This document shows, in pieces, positions 9,775 to 22,021 of a DNA stretch of 64,000 bases. The stretch is taken from assembly GCA_963930645.1 (NCBI GenBank), contig OZ005650.1, positions 227,932,188-227,996,187 of the forward strand, given 5' to 3'. Each line of letters begins with the position of its first letter. Position 1 is the first letter of the stretch. A program made the translations under genes and the position numbers. The DNA comes from Salticus scenicus (taxonomy: Eukaryota > Arthropoda > Arachnida > Araneae > Salticidae). Below the pieces are notes generated by a model, which had not been told where the DNA came from, did no database searches, and was given only the letters and a program-made list of their open reading frames with translations.

Positions 9775-10170
9775 ATACAAATCTTGCAATCGCTTTTTAA
9801 CTAACGTCCCAACTAGCTAGACATTTAAACTTTCAGGACAGCTCAGAACACGGTGACAATACATTTTTTTAATACTTTTAGTCAACTGTTTCAGGTCCCT
9901 ACTGCTTTCGACAGCGTTTATATGATTCGACAGAAAATTTATTTAACTAAATAGCTAGACATTTGAAACTTTCAGAATAGTTCAGAACACGGTGAAAATG
10001 CATTTTTTAATAGTTTTAGCCAACTGTTTTGGGTTCCTGCTGCCTTCGGCAGCGTTACCAGTACAAAGCTTGCAGTCGATTTTTCACTAACTTCCCGACA
10101 AGCTAGACATTTGAAACTTTCAGGACAGCTCAGAACACGGTGACCATCATTTCTTAAATACTTTCAGTCA
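9775..10170 (+). repeat. Tandem ~140-bp units, left arm of an inverted pair
   Basis: Three units marked by gctagacatttgaaactttc (near 9818, 9951, 10101) and tcagaacacggtga, with a CTGCCTTCGGCAG hairpin near 10040. The same unit is found inverted at 12830-13480 and directly at 46720-47070. Confidence 0.8.
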
Positions 10171-10440
10171 CACTGTAAAAAATATCTGTGAGTTTTACAG
10201 AATATATCTGTATTTGTTACAGAAAAGAGCTGTTTTAAAGAAAAACAGATTTTTCATGTTGTTTTATCCTTTTTATTCTGTTTTTGTTTTCTGTTTTCTG
10301 TTTTTTTCCCCTTTTCTGTTTTTTAGCACACTGAAAAATAAAAATCTGTTACTTTTACAGAAAAAACTGTATTGTTTACAGAAAAAATCAGTTTTAAAGT
10401 AAAAACATTTTTTTTTTCTGTTTTGCGGGTGCAAAAATTT
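10165..10440. repeat. CTGTAAAA/TTTTACAG-rich repeat
   Basis: Repeated acagaaaa/ctgtttt words and alternate-strand cognates form an AT-rich, self-complementary stretch adjoining the 9775 repeat. The same pairing of modules occurs at 46170-46740, so both belong to one mobile family. The ORF at 10214 is a by-product. Confidence 0.65.
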
Positions 10441-10960
10441 CTAAACTGTAACCGTAGTATGGAGTCGTGGTGTCACAAGGTGGTGTGTCCACAGAGTTAA
10501 AAGGAATCCGCCAATTTTCTTTTGTTGTCAGTAAACCAGAAGTCACATTTTGCGTGTTCGGTTTATGTCAGAATAATACAGACACACGCGCACACACTTA
10601 CATACATATATATATATATACGGTGTTTGATAAGTCTGGGTACACAAAAATTTCTTGAAAGGAAAGGAAATTCGCTGAACACATAGATTTCAAATGTTTC
10701 CTGGATTGAAATAATCCGAGGTATCACAAATGGGCCCCCTGGTAACATGAGGGCCCCACGTGACACTAACTCCATTTTTACTTTCTTCTATATTCAATAA
10801 AAGAAAGTATTGGATTCGAAAAAATTTTCGACCTCTGGTTTTCGACGGATTTAGAAGTTTTGAGAGGTCTAGAACACGATTTGACCATTTATAGAAAATG
10901 TCTGTCTGCGTGTGTGTGGTACGCAGTAACGTACAGTAAAGTACTCTTAGAATTATATAT
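10441..10960. other. Non-coding with transposon remnants
   Basis: At about 10620-10650 the sequence cggtgtttgataagtctggg looks like a mariner-type terminus. At about 10777-10810 there is a hairpin-headed repeat start (tactttcttc...gaaagtatt). No gene is seen. Confidence 0.45.
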
Positions 10961-12440
10961 CAATTTACATGTAGATGCACCTAGACCTAAATTAGTGCAG
11001 GCTATAGGTGGCGCTGCTATAACACAATTTCCGCTATATAAGGAGAGGCTATATCTCAGGTTCTATTGCGTATAATCTAACAAAACTTTATATGTAAGAA
11101 GGCCGTTATAATGCATTATGCTAGTGCATTTTGTATACTTATTGACCAACAGGTGGCGCTGCTATACAGCAATATCTGTAATTTAAGAGAAGGCTATAGC
11201 TCAGAAACTACTGCACAGAAATGCATATAATTTTATATGTAGATGCACCTAAATTACTGCCTACCAATCTTTGGTGTCAACTGCTTACCAGTAGGCGCTG
11301 CTATACAGCGATTTCCGCAATTTAAAGGGGAGGCTATATCTCAGGTTCTATTGCGTATAATGAAACAAACCTTTATATGTAAGAAGGCGATTATAAGGCA
11401 TTATGCTAGTGCAATTTGTATGCTTACTGGCCAACAGGTGGCGCTGCTATACAGCAGTATCTGTAATTTAAGGGAAGGCTATATCTCAGAAACTACTGCA
11501 CAGAAATGCATATAATTTTATATGTAGATGCACCTTTACCTAAGTTACTGTCTACCAATCTTTGGTGTCAACTGCTTACCAGGTGGCGCTGCTATACAGC
11601 TATCTCCGCAATTTAAAGAGGAGGCTATATCTCAGGTTCTATTGCGTATAATCAAACAAAACTTTATATGTAAGAAGGCCATTATAAGGCATTATGCTAG
11701 TGCAATTTGTATGCTTACTGGCCAACAGGTGGCGTTGCTATACAGCAATATCTGTAATTTAAGGGAAGGCTATATCTCAGGAACTACTGTACAGAAATGC
11801 ATATAAATTTACCTGTAGATGCACCTCGACCTAAATTACTGCCTACCAATATTTGGTGTCAACTGCTCAACAGGTGGCGCTGCTGTGCAGCGATTTCCGC
11901 AATTTAAAGGCTATATCTCAGATTCTGCTGCTTGCAATCAAACAGAACTTGATATGTAAGAAGCTCATTGTCAGACCTTATACTGATTCAATTTGAATTC
12001 TTATTGGCCAACAGGTGTCACTGATATACAGCGATTTCCGCGATTTAAGGGAAGGTTGTAGCTAACGAGCTACGGCACAGAATTGCATATAAATTTACAT
12101 GTAGATGCACCTTGACCTAAATTAGTGCCTATAAACTTTTCGTGTCAACCAATTAACAGGTGGCGCTGCTACACGGCGATTTCCGCAATTTAAGGGAAGG
12201 CTATATCTCAGATTCTATTGCGTATCATCAACAAAACTTAATATTCGAGGAGGCCATTACGAGACATCGAGACATTATGCTGATTCAATTTGAATGCTTA
12301 TCGGCCAATAGGTGGTGCTGCAATACTGAAAACTTCCTCGAAAACATGAAGGCTATATCTCAATTTCTATGGCATATAACAATACGAAACTTGATATATG
12401 AGATAACCGCTATAAAAATGCTTTTTTTATGATGTTATTT
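10960..12440 (+). repeat. Satellite-like array, ~145-bp monomer / ~290-bp dimer, with CTCF-core-like sites
   Basis: About five dimers start near 10974, 11242, 11527, 11817 and 12104 (tagatgcacct). Each dimer holds two related monomers built around AGGTGGCGC plus tgctatacagc and ggctatatctcag. Sites or decayed sites lie at 11006, 11151, 11290, 11436, 11581, 11727, 11872, 12013, 12158 and 12310, so the spacing is 139-152 bp. Several dimers are open in one frame (11243-11515, 11528-11806) and would encode similar ~90-residue peptides, probably because the period is near a multiple of three. Confidence 0.88.
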
Positions 12441-12829
12441 ACAGACAATAAAACTGTCTTTGTTTGGATATTTAGTATTAGTTTCCACTAAGATTAAAAT
12501 CATTTGCATTCATTATGTTAGATAATATTAATGAATAATAGTTTTAATATAGTGTTTGCTCTTAGTGAATTTGTATAGAAAAATATAGAAGAAAGTCTTG
12601 TGGTGGCCACAACGTACTAGTTTTTAAAAGGAAACCATATCTTTTTTTTTACAGATGTCAAGCGCAAAAACCTGTTAAAAAATCTGATGTGGGCACCACA
12701 TGACTTCCTTATACACCTTTAGAAATTATATTTATATATATAGAATAAATATTATATATATAGAAATAAATATATATATATATAAGGCGATAAATATATA
12801 CATAATGTTAAAAAGCATTGTCATTGGAC
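12441..12829. other. Non-coding; relic shared with 40140-40360
   Basis: From about 12440 to 12630 the sequence is a diverged copy of 40190-40370, both ending in agaagaaagtcttgtggtg followed by a palindromic tggtggccaca-type word. TA repeats lie at 12730-12783. No gene is seen. Confidence 0.5.
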
Positions 12830-13485
12830 CAGAGAAAATTGGCTAAAAATATTTTAAAAATGCATTATCACCGTGTTCTGAGCTTTACTGAAAGTTTCAA
12901 ATGTCTAGCTGGTCGGGAAGTTAGTTAAAAATCGATTGCAAAATTTGTACTGGTAACGCTAACGAAGGCAGCAGGGACCCGAAACAGTTGGCAAAAACTA
13001 TTTAAAAAATGTATTTTCACCGTGTTCTGAACTATCCTGAAAGTTTCAAATGTGTAGCTAGTTGAAAAGTTAGTTAAATTAATTTTCCGTTGAACCATAT
13101 AAACGCTGCTAAAGGCAGCAGGTATCCGAAACAGTTCGCTAAAAATATTTTAAAATATGCGTTGTCAACGTGTTCTGAGCTTTTCTGAAAGTTTCAAATG
13201 TTTAGCTATTCGGGAAGTCAGTTAAAAATCGATTACAAGATTTGTACTGGTAGCGCTGCCGAAGGCAGCAGGGACCCGAAACAGTTGGCAAAAAGTATTT
13301 CAAAAATGCATTTTCACCGTGTTCTGAACTAACGCTGCTGAAGGCAGCAGGTATCCGAAACAGTTGGCTAAAAATATTAAAAAATCCATTGTCAACGTGT
13401 TCTGAGCTTTTCTGAAAGTTTCAAATGTCTAGCTAGTCGGGAAATCAGTTAAAAATCGATTGCAAGATTTCTCCAAACCGTTTTT
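12830..13485 (-). repeat. Inverted copies of the 9775 repeat (right arm)
   Basis: About four units with tcaccgtgttctgag and gaaagtttcaaatg, each with a CTGCCGAAGGCAG-type hairpin (near 13257; variants near 12964, 13110, 13327). They are in reverse orientation to 9775-10170, so the satellite lies between inverted repeat arrays. Confidence 0.8.
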
Positions 13486-13720
13486 AAGTTATTACTGTTT
13501 TTTGATACATCATGGCCAAAATCTATGTATTTTTGGTCATTATGAATTTAATTTTACTAAATATCTTCAAAATGGAAAATCATATAAAGTCTAAAAAGGG
13601 AGATGCACAACTAGATGTTATAACAAACCTATATACCGATTCGCAACGTTCTACGTCCAACCGTTTTTGAGTTTTACGACATGCACGCACACGCACATAC
13701 ATACAGACGTCACGAAAAAT
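13486..13720 (-). repeat. Inverted copy of the 60-kb tandem repeat
   Basis: Contains, in reverse orientation, the words of the 59985-61260 array (aactcaaaaacggttggacg, acgttgcaaatt, ttggtcattatgaa). It is a dispersed copy of that family and is not coding. Confidence 0.7.
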
Positions 13721-14700
13721 CGTGTAATGTCGCTTATATCTCTACAACGAGAGTTCGTGTTAAGACGACACTTGCAGGTGTACAACTAGACATCATGACA
13801 GTCACATGTATAAATTGGCGACATTCAGCGATCATTCGTTTTCGAGCAATGTGAAATACAAAATCTATTTCGCAAATCGTGATTACTATACTTCCTTTCA
13901 TGTACTGTTTTTTTATTTTGCAGCGTAAGGACACCTCTGTCCCCCTTTTTTTTTAGGTTTTTGTAATCGTAATTTGAAATTGTATGTAATTTATTTAGCA
14001 AAAATATATTTTTACATTAAAGAGTATTTCATAAGGTTTAATTTGATATGCAACATCATTATGTTGGGTAAAAATTTAAAAAAATTTGAACAGAGTGCTT
14101 TTTAAAAAATTTCAAAAATAAATATGTTTTTGGTTATACTAAAAGCTGTATAACCTGAAACTTTTGGAGTGGGATCTCTATGGGATCAGAAGTTATTCTA
14201 AAAAACTTAAAGTTTCTCTATATGTTAAATTGTATTATAATTACCATATAATATGCTTACTTGATAAAAGGCATTATTTTTAAAGTTCATATTTATGAGT
14301 GACAAAATAGTAAAAAAAAAAAAAAAAAATTCTTCACGAAAATTTCTAATAGCATTAAAAATTTTATTATTTAATTTCTTTTTTAAATGTGTGTGTGTGT
14401 GTAATTAAAATCAGGAGTGATGTTTTAAAACCTACGCAGTTTTTTAAAGACAAATTTAAAAATGTTTAAAATATGAGGTTATAAATTTATATCAGAAACC
14501 ATTCAGATAATAAATTACTACACACGACAGCATGAGTCGTAAGTAAATAATGAGTTCGTTTGCTTACATATGTTTTGGTTCAAATTTGTATTTATTTATG
14601 TTGTTGCTCTGGCATGTGACTCATCTCCATCTGTAGTTTAATTTTTTGTTAGTCTTTTCTGAGATCTCAATGTAGAAAGAGTTACTTGTGATTTTGGGTT
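13721..14700. other. Non-coding AT-rich DNA
   Basis: Contains a GT microsatellite at about 14390-14402 and A/T runs. The minus-strand ORF at 13734-13934 has no recognisable domain. Nothing else is seen. Confidence 0.5.
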
Positions 14701-14779
14701 CATACTCCTTTAAGTGGAAGGTGGAAGTAAAGCGTGACATTCGATCGATATACAAGGCGAATTCTTTCTTTTCCCCTAC

Positions 14780-14880
14780 CCTACTGACGTCATCAAAAAA
14801 ACAACCCCTGCTTCGTCACAGAACAAGAGAGACGCGCGAAAACTAAAATGAAATCAGTGCCTTGCTTCACACGTGTGTAA
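14780..14880 (+). promoter_or_regulatory. Possible promoter region upstream of THAP-like exon
   Basis: A less AT-rich stretch contains a full CRE palindrome TGACGTCA (14784-14791), then ctgcttcgtcacag and gcgcg, about 180 bp before the ATG of the THAP-like exon. The proposal rests on position and motif only. Confidence 0.25.
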
Positions 14881-14967
14881 ATGGATTTTTTTTTTTCTTT
14901 TTGGTCGAATTTCTTTAACTTTTTCCATTAATTAGCCTTTCGAATTGTGTATTTAAATTTTTTAAAG

Positions 14968-15095
14968 ATGCCAGAAACTTGTTTAGTGCCTTTTTGCGAT
15001 GGAAATTACAAAGAAAAAAAGTTTCTGTGTATAGATTACCAAAATGGCCATCAGCAATTGAAAGAGAATGATTCACTCCAAATGAAAATAGCAAA
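14968..15095 (+). pseudogene. THAP-like zinc-finger first exon, broken
   Basis: The ATG at 14968 opens MPETCLVPFCDGNYKEKK, matching the start of THAP domains (Cys-x4-Cys plus following basic residues). A one-base shift in the A-run near 15014-15020 then gives VSVYRLPKWPSAIERE in another frame, which fits the conserved Phe/Leu-Pro segment. That frame meets TGA at 15068-15070 where THAP proteins usually have Trp. A donor-like GTAAGT begins at 15096. The second Cys-x2-His pair would have to lie in a later exon, which I could not find. THAP domains occur in P-element transposases and in host regulators; with a frameshift and a stop this is probably a relic. An assembly error in the homopolymer would explain only the frameshift. 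Confidence 0.5.
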
Positions 15096-15160
15096 GTAAG
15101 TTTTTTCTTTTCTTTTTCTCTATAACAGTTACATCTCTTTTTGTTGTTGTTAACTTAGTT

Positions 15161-15206
<46 letters not shown>

Positions 15207-18059
15207 ATATCTATTTACATCTGTATACTTAAAGCTTTAAATAAATTAAATCTGTAAGTTATCTTTGTAAGCACACTGCAAATAAGCAACATGAATATCA
15301 TTTTAATATGCATTTTGGGAGGTTAAAATGTAATACTTTCGTTAACATGTTTGATTGATTTATACAAAAATTATGCTTTCGTATGCACATAAATAACACT
15401 ACAAATAAGTTGCAGTTTTTTTTTTTTTTTTAATCAAAATATTTTTTTAAAAATAATTTACAAAGATTTATCTGACTATTATATGTAGAGCGTTAACGGA
15501 CATGCTGCTGTTCAATTATAATTATTTTTTATTAATTATCCACAATGTATTTAAAATTAATACATTTTTAGCAGTCTTTAAACAAAAAAAAACCTTACTA
15601 CATAAGGGGGAAAAAACTACAAATAAAGAATTTTTTTTTTTCTTTTCTTAATAAATAAATAGGCACATACATATCATTTTAATATGTTTTTTAGTTGATT
15701 AAAAAAATGTAGTAATTTCATAAGTGTGTTTGGTTATTTTATACTATAACTATACACACATACTATTTATATGCACACTATAAATACGAATGTGTGTATA
15801 ACTATTTATATAAAACGTATACATATGTATATAAATAGCATTAAAAACAAACTCTATTCAAATTTTTTATTCATTATTATTTATTATGTTTTTAAATTTG
15901 TAACCCGTAAAGATTTATATTATTTTATGTCGAGTATACTATGAATAAGCAGTTTACTGTTGTTGAATTATTACTACTTTATTATTAATCATACACGAAA
16001 TGATATGTATTTAAAATGATCCATGAAGTCAAAAAAGTTGACCATCGATCTAGAATACTATAAATAAGAAACTTCTTAAATATATTAATCAGGATGTATT
16101 TAACACTTTTTTTTCCCTTGTAATAAATCGTAATGCATTTATATGACAGCCCTTTGAAAGGTCTATAATATTATGTATTTTAATTTTAACTTTACCATTA
16201 CTTATAACCTTATAATTATAACCTTACCATAACTTTACCACCACTTTCCGTTGTGGAATGATTTGCATCTGATACTTTTCTTAATCCATCATTTCCTTTT
16301 TAATAATAAAGAAGACAGCATAAATAAATTTAATAATGCTCTTTTTAAACCTTTTTTGTTTAATTCATAATTCAGAAGGTCTGTATAGTATTACATAAAA
16401 ATGGAAATATTAGCTATTTTTTTTTAATTTAGTCATCAACTACTTTCTAATGTCATACATTTACAGTACTTATACAGCTGGTATTTGTTTATCCAACCAA
16501 TTTATCTTCAGCTTTCATTTATATGTAAAATAATTATTTTACGTGTATATAATAATATAATCAGTTTATTATTCTATTTATATGATCAAAATCATTAATT
16601 TTTAATTGTTTAAATGTTGCATACTTAATACTGCAGTTGCAAAATAATATTTGTATTTTTACGAAGAATTTATGTTAGCTTTCTTTTCTGTTTCTTTTTA
16701 TTTTACAATTGTTTTAATCGAGTAAAAACACTTTAATAAAACCATAAATGGGCAAAAGATCCTTAACAATTGTCACGAGTCTAAAGAAAACAAGACTCTT
16801 CGTCAGGTGATCAAAGTAGGCACGAGTGCTGCAAACAAAGTGGCAATGTACAATTTTGCTAGTTTCTTACATTTTATGATGCTTAATCATATGGTGCTTA
16901 ACATAAAATTTGAAATATAAATCAAACCTTTAAGTTACTTGTGTATGCACACTGCAAATAAGCAACACGAACATCATTTTAATATGCTTTTTGGAAGGTT
17001 AAAATGTTATACTTTCATTAACATGTTTGATTGTTTTATACTAAAATTATACATTTGTATGTATATAAATAACACTACAAATAAGTTGCATTCTTTTTTT
17101 TTTTTTTATGTTTTAATAAAAATATAAAAAAAAATAATTCCATAAGATTTATATGACTATTTATATGTAGAGTGTTAACTCACTTGCTGCTGTTGAATTA
17201 TAATTATTTATTATATATTATACACAGTGTGTTTAAAATTGATATATTTTTAACAGTTTTGAAACAATTTATAATGTAACAATTAAACATTTTTTTTTTT
17301 TTTCAATACTTAAAGTTTGAAAAAACCTTACTACATAAGAGAAAGAGAGAGTGAGAGAAAAAGACTAGTACAAATTAAGAATTTTTTTTATATTTTATTA
17401 ATAAATAAATAAATAAATAATGAAAGGTAATACGTACAAAATATTTACCAATTTATGCGTAAATACTTAAATTAAATAACTTTCAAGTTATCTGCACATG
17501 CACACTGCATATAAGTAACATGTATATCATTTTAATATGCTTTTTAGTAGATTAAAAAAATGTAATAATTTCATAAGTGTGTTTAGTTGTTTTATACTAT
17601 AACTATACACACATACGTATGTATATAAATGGCATTACAAATAAACTCTATTCGATTTTTTTATTCATTATTTGTCAGGGTATGACATTTTAATCAGCTT
17701 GGTTAAAATCATGATTAAAATCACTTTGATTTTTTTTTTTCTTTTTGTTTTAAATCATTGATTTAAGTCAAAAATAAAATTTTATAATTTTGGAGGAATA
17801 AGTAGTTTTATATGTCTTAGAACACAAGAAAACGTGTTTTTCGAGGGTTACGAGTAAAATAAGAATTTTAATTTTTAAAAATCCAACCATTTTTGGCATA
17901 TTTATTTTTAAAAATGAGGACCCTCTTCAGATTAAAAAATAATTTTTTAATAATAATAATAATAATAATATATATATATATATATATATTAGTTTTTATT
18001 TATAATGTGATGTTAAAAATAAATACTGATCCAATTCTTATGAAAATTGATTTAGATAT
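15096..18059. repeat. Diverged long tandem repeats with microsatellites
   Basis: Four diverged units start with gcacactgcaaataagcaac-type sequence near 15270, 15655, 16950 and 17505, each followed by atcattttaatatgc, a T-run and caaataa. A TA repeat lies at 15172-15202, TTAAT-rich stretches elsewhere, and a TAA/TA repeat at 17945-17988. No exon could be recognised. At about 16770-16830 there is an isolated GC-richer stretch (cacgagtctaaag...gactcttcgtcagg). Confidence 0.6.
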
Positions 18060-18091
18060 AGTGACTAGCGAAGCGGGTGTAGCCAGTAGTG
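18060..18091 (+). mobile_element. Degenerate Helitron-type 3' terminus
   Basis: gtgactagcgaagcgggtg then tagccagtagtg matches the 3' end at 1379-1410, but CTAG has become AGTAG-like. The 5' end is not identifiable. Confidence 0.45.
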
Positions 18092-18827
18092 TATTTCTCT
18101 TTAGATTTCTCATTTGCAGAAGAAGAGATACCCGAGTAAGTTCATTTTGATTTCATTTTTTGTAATATTTGGCATTTATTAATATTTATTAAGCCATTGA
18201 TTTATAAACTAACTACTTACGTAAAAAATAAATTTTGCACATTGAATTCTATTGAAAATTGCTATTTTGTAAACGTCAGGCGAAAGTATTTTTGTACAAA
18301 GAGAATAAGAACACTTGCAGTTAGTTCACTTTTAAAAACTACACTCACAAAAAAAAAAAAAAGCTATTTAGACAGTTGAAATTTAAAAATAAAGCATCCA
18401 GTTTTAACAGTTAGCAGAAAATTTTCAAAAATGCAAAATTTTAGTTTATAAATTCTTATCAGATCTTAATTGTTTAAAAACCTTAAATTGTAGCCAGTGG
18501 ATTACTGTTCATTAAAGGGAGTAGGGATGATGAAATTAATTATTTTTATTTCACATTCTGTTGCTTCAAAAAACAATTGTACTGTCATGTTACAAGTTTT
18601 TGAGACTTGGTTCTAGATTATTAAGATTATAGAAACTATTATAAAATTTTATTTAATATTATCATTGCCAACTATTCATGAATGGAAAATGTTTTCATAT
18701 TTAATATATATATATTATTTGCTTTAGAAACCTTTTTATTGACTAAAAATACTTTTCATATGTATTTTATCATGAAAATACTTTTCATAGGATTTCTTGA
18801 TATCCCCCCTTTTTTTAAACCCCTTTT
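18092..18827. other. AT-rich non-coding DNA
   Basis: No gene, clear transposon terminus or tandem array is seen. Confidence 0.5.
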
Positions 18828-19236
18828 TACTTTCTCTTACCCATAAGGTAGAAAAAGTATTGCTTTTGGGTGAAATTTTCGAAAGTGAGATTTTGTTATA
18901 TTTACATGTTCTGAGGTCCCCTGAATACGAAAATGATGTTTTTAGCAAATGGTTTGTGTGTATGTGTGTGTGTGTCTGTTATCAGCATATCGCAAAAACA
19001 AATTACCATTACGGCAGAAAGTTCAAACTCAGTATTCTAAATGTGTATCATATAGGGGTGCTACAGTAAGCTTTTTGTTGAGATTTTGGTTTGTGTGCAG
19101 GGTTTGTGGTTTGTGTACAGATGGTTTGTGTACAAATGGTTTGTGTGGTTTGTGTACAAATGGTTTGTGTACAGGGACACTCAAAAGTATTCAAATACAT
19201 TACGTCTATGGGGGAAATGGCAGGTAAGTAGAGTTT
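18828..19236 (+). repeat. Hairpin-headed dispersed repeat (copy 1)
   Basis: Starts with a hairpin: TACTTTCTC / GAGAAAGTA-type arms (18828-18859; one mismatch here) with an inner TACC/GGTA stem. About 400 bp matches 62398-62754. It contains a short array of ggtttgtgtacaaat-like units (19090-19172). Inverted relics are at about 1990-2190 and 31310-31560, and diverged heads at about 10777 and 47205. It is probably a non-autonomous DNA transposon. The ORFs here are by-products. Confidence 0.65.
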
Positions 19237-20335
19237 AACAGCTATCGACTGCACTAAACCAAATGAAACGAATATATATTTTTTGTAATAGAGATAGTCA
19301 TCTGGGAAAAAGTTTTTGTGTATCTAGGAGCTTCGCCTCCCCCCCCCCTGGGGGGGGGGGGGGGAGGGGAGTAAATTTTCATGATGGGTATCATTCAAAA
19401 GAGCTCGCCAATACCTTTAAAACGAATGGTTGAACTATAAATCTGTGATAATTTTAAACAAAGTTATAGATTTTTTTTTAACTTGTAACGAAAAAAGACT
19501 AAGAAAAAAAAATCATATTTTATTTTTTATTTTTTTTTAAATATTGTGAGTAAAATGGACTTTTTTTGGATATTTAGTGTTACACTACTTCTCTAATATG
19601 GAAATCATCTGCATTGTCATAAAAGATAATTTGTTTAAATAATAATTTTAATAAATTATTTTTTAAAAACAGAATTATTTTTTAATAACCGAATTAAATT
19701 CTATATAAATGTAGGTGCATTAATGAAACGGGGGGTTGGTGGGGGCGGTAGACCCCCCCCCCCCTCACACAGAACTAATTATCGTATAAAACTCTTCTGA
19801 AGCCTAATTTGAATTGTTTAGCGTAGGTTTACATGACAGTTCTCGTTATCTTACCTCTTAATCTGCAACCTGTATTTACATGTATTAAATTTTAGGGTAA
19901 GAGAATGTCGTGTGAGTGACACACCAGATTATTAGATTATGATCTATGACACTAATAAAGCAAAGAGGTAGATTTCGAATATGACTCAGTTAATATGTTT
20001 TAATAAATTAGTTTTAGTAATTTTATTATTTGTAAAAACCAATAACAATTCTACTCTTTTTTAATGCATATTAATTGGGATTTTTCTCTTATTTATTTTT
20101 ATTTATGAGGCCACATAAAAAATAATAATGTATTCACTACAACAATTATAGCAATCAATTTTGCATAATAGTATACTGTGGTAAAAGAAAAAAAAATTAT
20201 TGATATTTTTAATAAGTTTTGTTCTAGGTTTTTTTCCAATAAAAACTAATTTGTATGTGCCTATTGAAGTTTTATAAGCACTTACCTACTTATTTATTTA
20301 TATTATTATAAAAAATGTATATATGCAGATAGCTG
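19237..20335. other. Non-coding with two C-run/G-run hairpins
   Basis: At 19338-19371 a C run faces a G run across TG, and at about 19729-19765 G-rich sequence faces a C run; both fold back on themselves. At about 19895 a word (gggtaagagaatgtcgtgtg) is shared with 30605. No gene is seen. Confidence 0.55.
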
Positions 20336-21965
20336 ACAAAATAATATGAACACTTTTAGCTTTTTTACGTTTTGTCAAATATCTTGAAAAGTTCTTCAGA
20401 ATCATCTTGAAACTTTGGTAGTATAAAGAACATGTTTATACCTCATATTTTTCAGTAAAAGTTGTGTCATGAAAAGGGAAAGGGGACCAGTAAGAAATTA
20501 AACAAAAATCAAAATGTTTTGAATCACCCTGTAAAAAACACTGTTTTAAATGTGTTTTGACTGTAGCATATGATCATGAGGACTTTTTCATTATCTGTAT
20601 AAAATTGTAAGAGGCTACCATATATGCTCATGGAGATATAAGGGTTTCTTTAAAAAAATTGCAAAAACGATTTTTACTCTTTTAATTATAACACATAGAC
20701 CCAGTGCAAAGCCATTTTCAGGAAATATGGTATACTACATTAGACACAGCATACAGCAATCAGAATACAAAAAATTTTAAGTATCTTATGAAATACAAGC
20801 ACATTTACTAAATTTTTAACTATGCATGTGCAAGCTTTATAAAAATTTCATTCACATAATTTAACAGCCAAAGTAATTGAGCAACTTATATGAAAATCCC
20901 AAACAAATATCATGTAAATTCAAAACGTTAGGAGAGATAAATAAACAGAATTTAAGTTCTAAAAAAGAAAGATGTTAGGAGTTTTTATCAATTTTTATTT
21001 ACAATCATCGAAAACACTGTATTATTCGACCACATTTCATGAAACCATGGAAACATCTGCGCAAGTGCTAACTCAACGAGTCCAATGGTAAAATAGGGGT
21101 GACAGTCATCTGACTCAGAGAAAATGAGCAATAACAGAGCGCGGAATTACTGGATGTCTTCCAAATTTCAAACTGTCGGTCAAGCTGGCATCCCTCCAGC
21201 ATTTTGGACGCGTCCTCACTGCTGGGTTTAGGGTATGTGTCTGCACTGTAATATCATTGAGCATTGATTGAATCAAAATAAAAATGTGAGTAAAACCTCT
21301 TATAGATTAGCTTTCATTTTGAGAGAATTGAAATTCTATTCATTCTATTTCTTGTAATGTTTTGAATTTACACGACATTTGTTTGGTGTTTTCATATAAG
21401 TTGCTCAATACCTTTGGCTATTAAATTATGCAGAGGAAATTTTTATAAAGCTTGCACATGCTTAGTTAAAAATTATTTAGTAAAAGTGTTCATATTTCGT
21501 AAGATATTTAAAATTTTTTCATTCTGATTGCTGTGTGCTGTGTCTAATGTAGTGTGCCATATTTCCTGAAAATGGGCTTGCACTGGGTCTAATACCTTAC
21601 GTATTATAATTAAAAAAATGGAATTGCTTTTGCAGTTTATTTAAGAAACCGTTATATCTCCATGAATATATATGTGATAGCCTCATAAAATTTTATACCG
21701 ATAAAGAGAAAAGTCCTTATGATCACATGCTACAGCCAAAACACATTTAAAGCATTACAGGGTAATCCAAAACATTTTGATTTTTTGTTTAAGTTTTTAC
21801 TTGTCCCCTTTTCCTTTTCATGACACAACTTTTACTGGAAAAGGAAAATATAAGGTATAACATGTTCTTTACACTACCAAAGTTTCAAAATGATTCCTAA
21901 AGAACTTTTTAAGGTATATGACAAAACATAAAAAAAAAAAAAAAGCGAAAGGATTCACATTACAG
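20336..21965. mobile_element. Foldback/TIR element with ~600-bp inverted arms
   Basis: The left arm (about 20336-20960) is repeated in reverse at about 21330-21965 (shared words include aggaaatatgg, tgcatgtgcaagctttat, gttgtgtcatgaaaagg and cactgggtct). The centre of ~350 bp is unique and has no ORF. The arms are diverged, so it is an old copy. The same family recurs at 53446-55768, where TA duplications are visible. Confidence 0.75.
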
Positions 21966-22021
21966 GGGTCTCTCTATAGGAAATCTGGGTCCAGATGTTA
22001 AAAGGAGGCTTGGCGCTGTAT

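Noticed and set aside
10960..12440. Repeated ~90-residue ORFs as a tandem gene family
   Set aside because: They follow the satellite period, overlap its two half-units, have no codon-level conservation I can see, and fail in several units.
10960..12440. CRISPR-like array
   Set aside because: Repeats are diverged throughout, with no unique spacers, in clearly eukaryotic DNA.
15096..18059. Downstream exons for the THAP-like exon
   Set aside because: No Cys-x2-His or other coding stretch found in the following 3 kb of AT-rich repeats.
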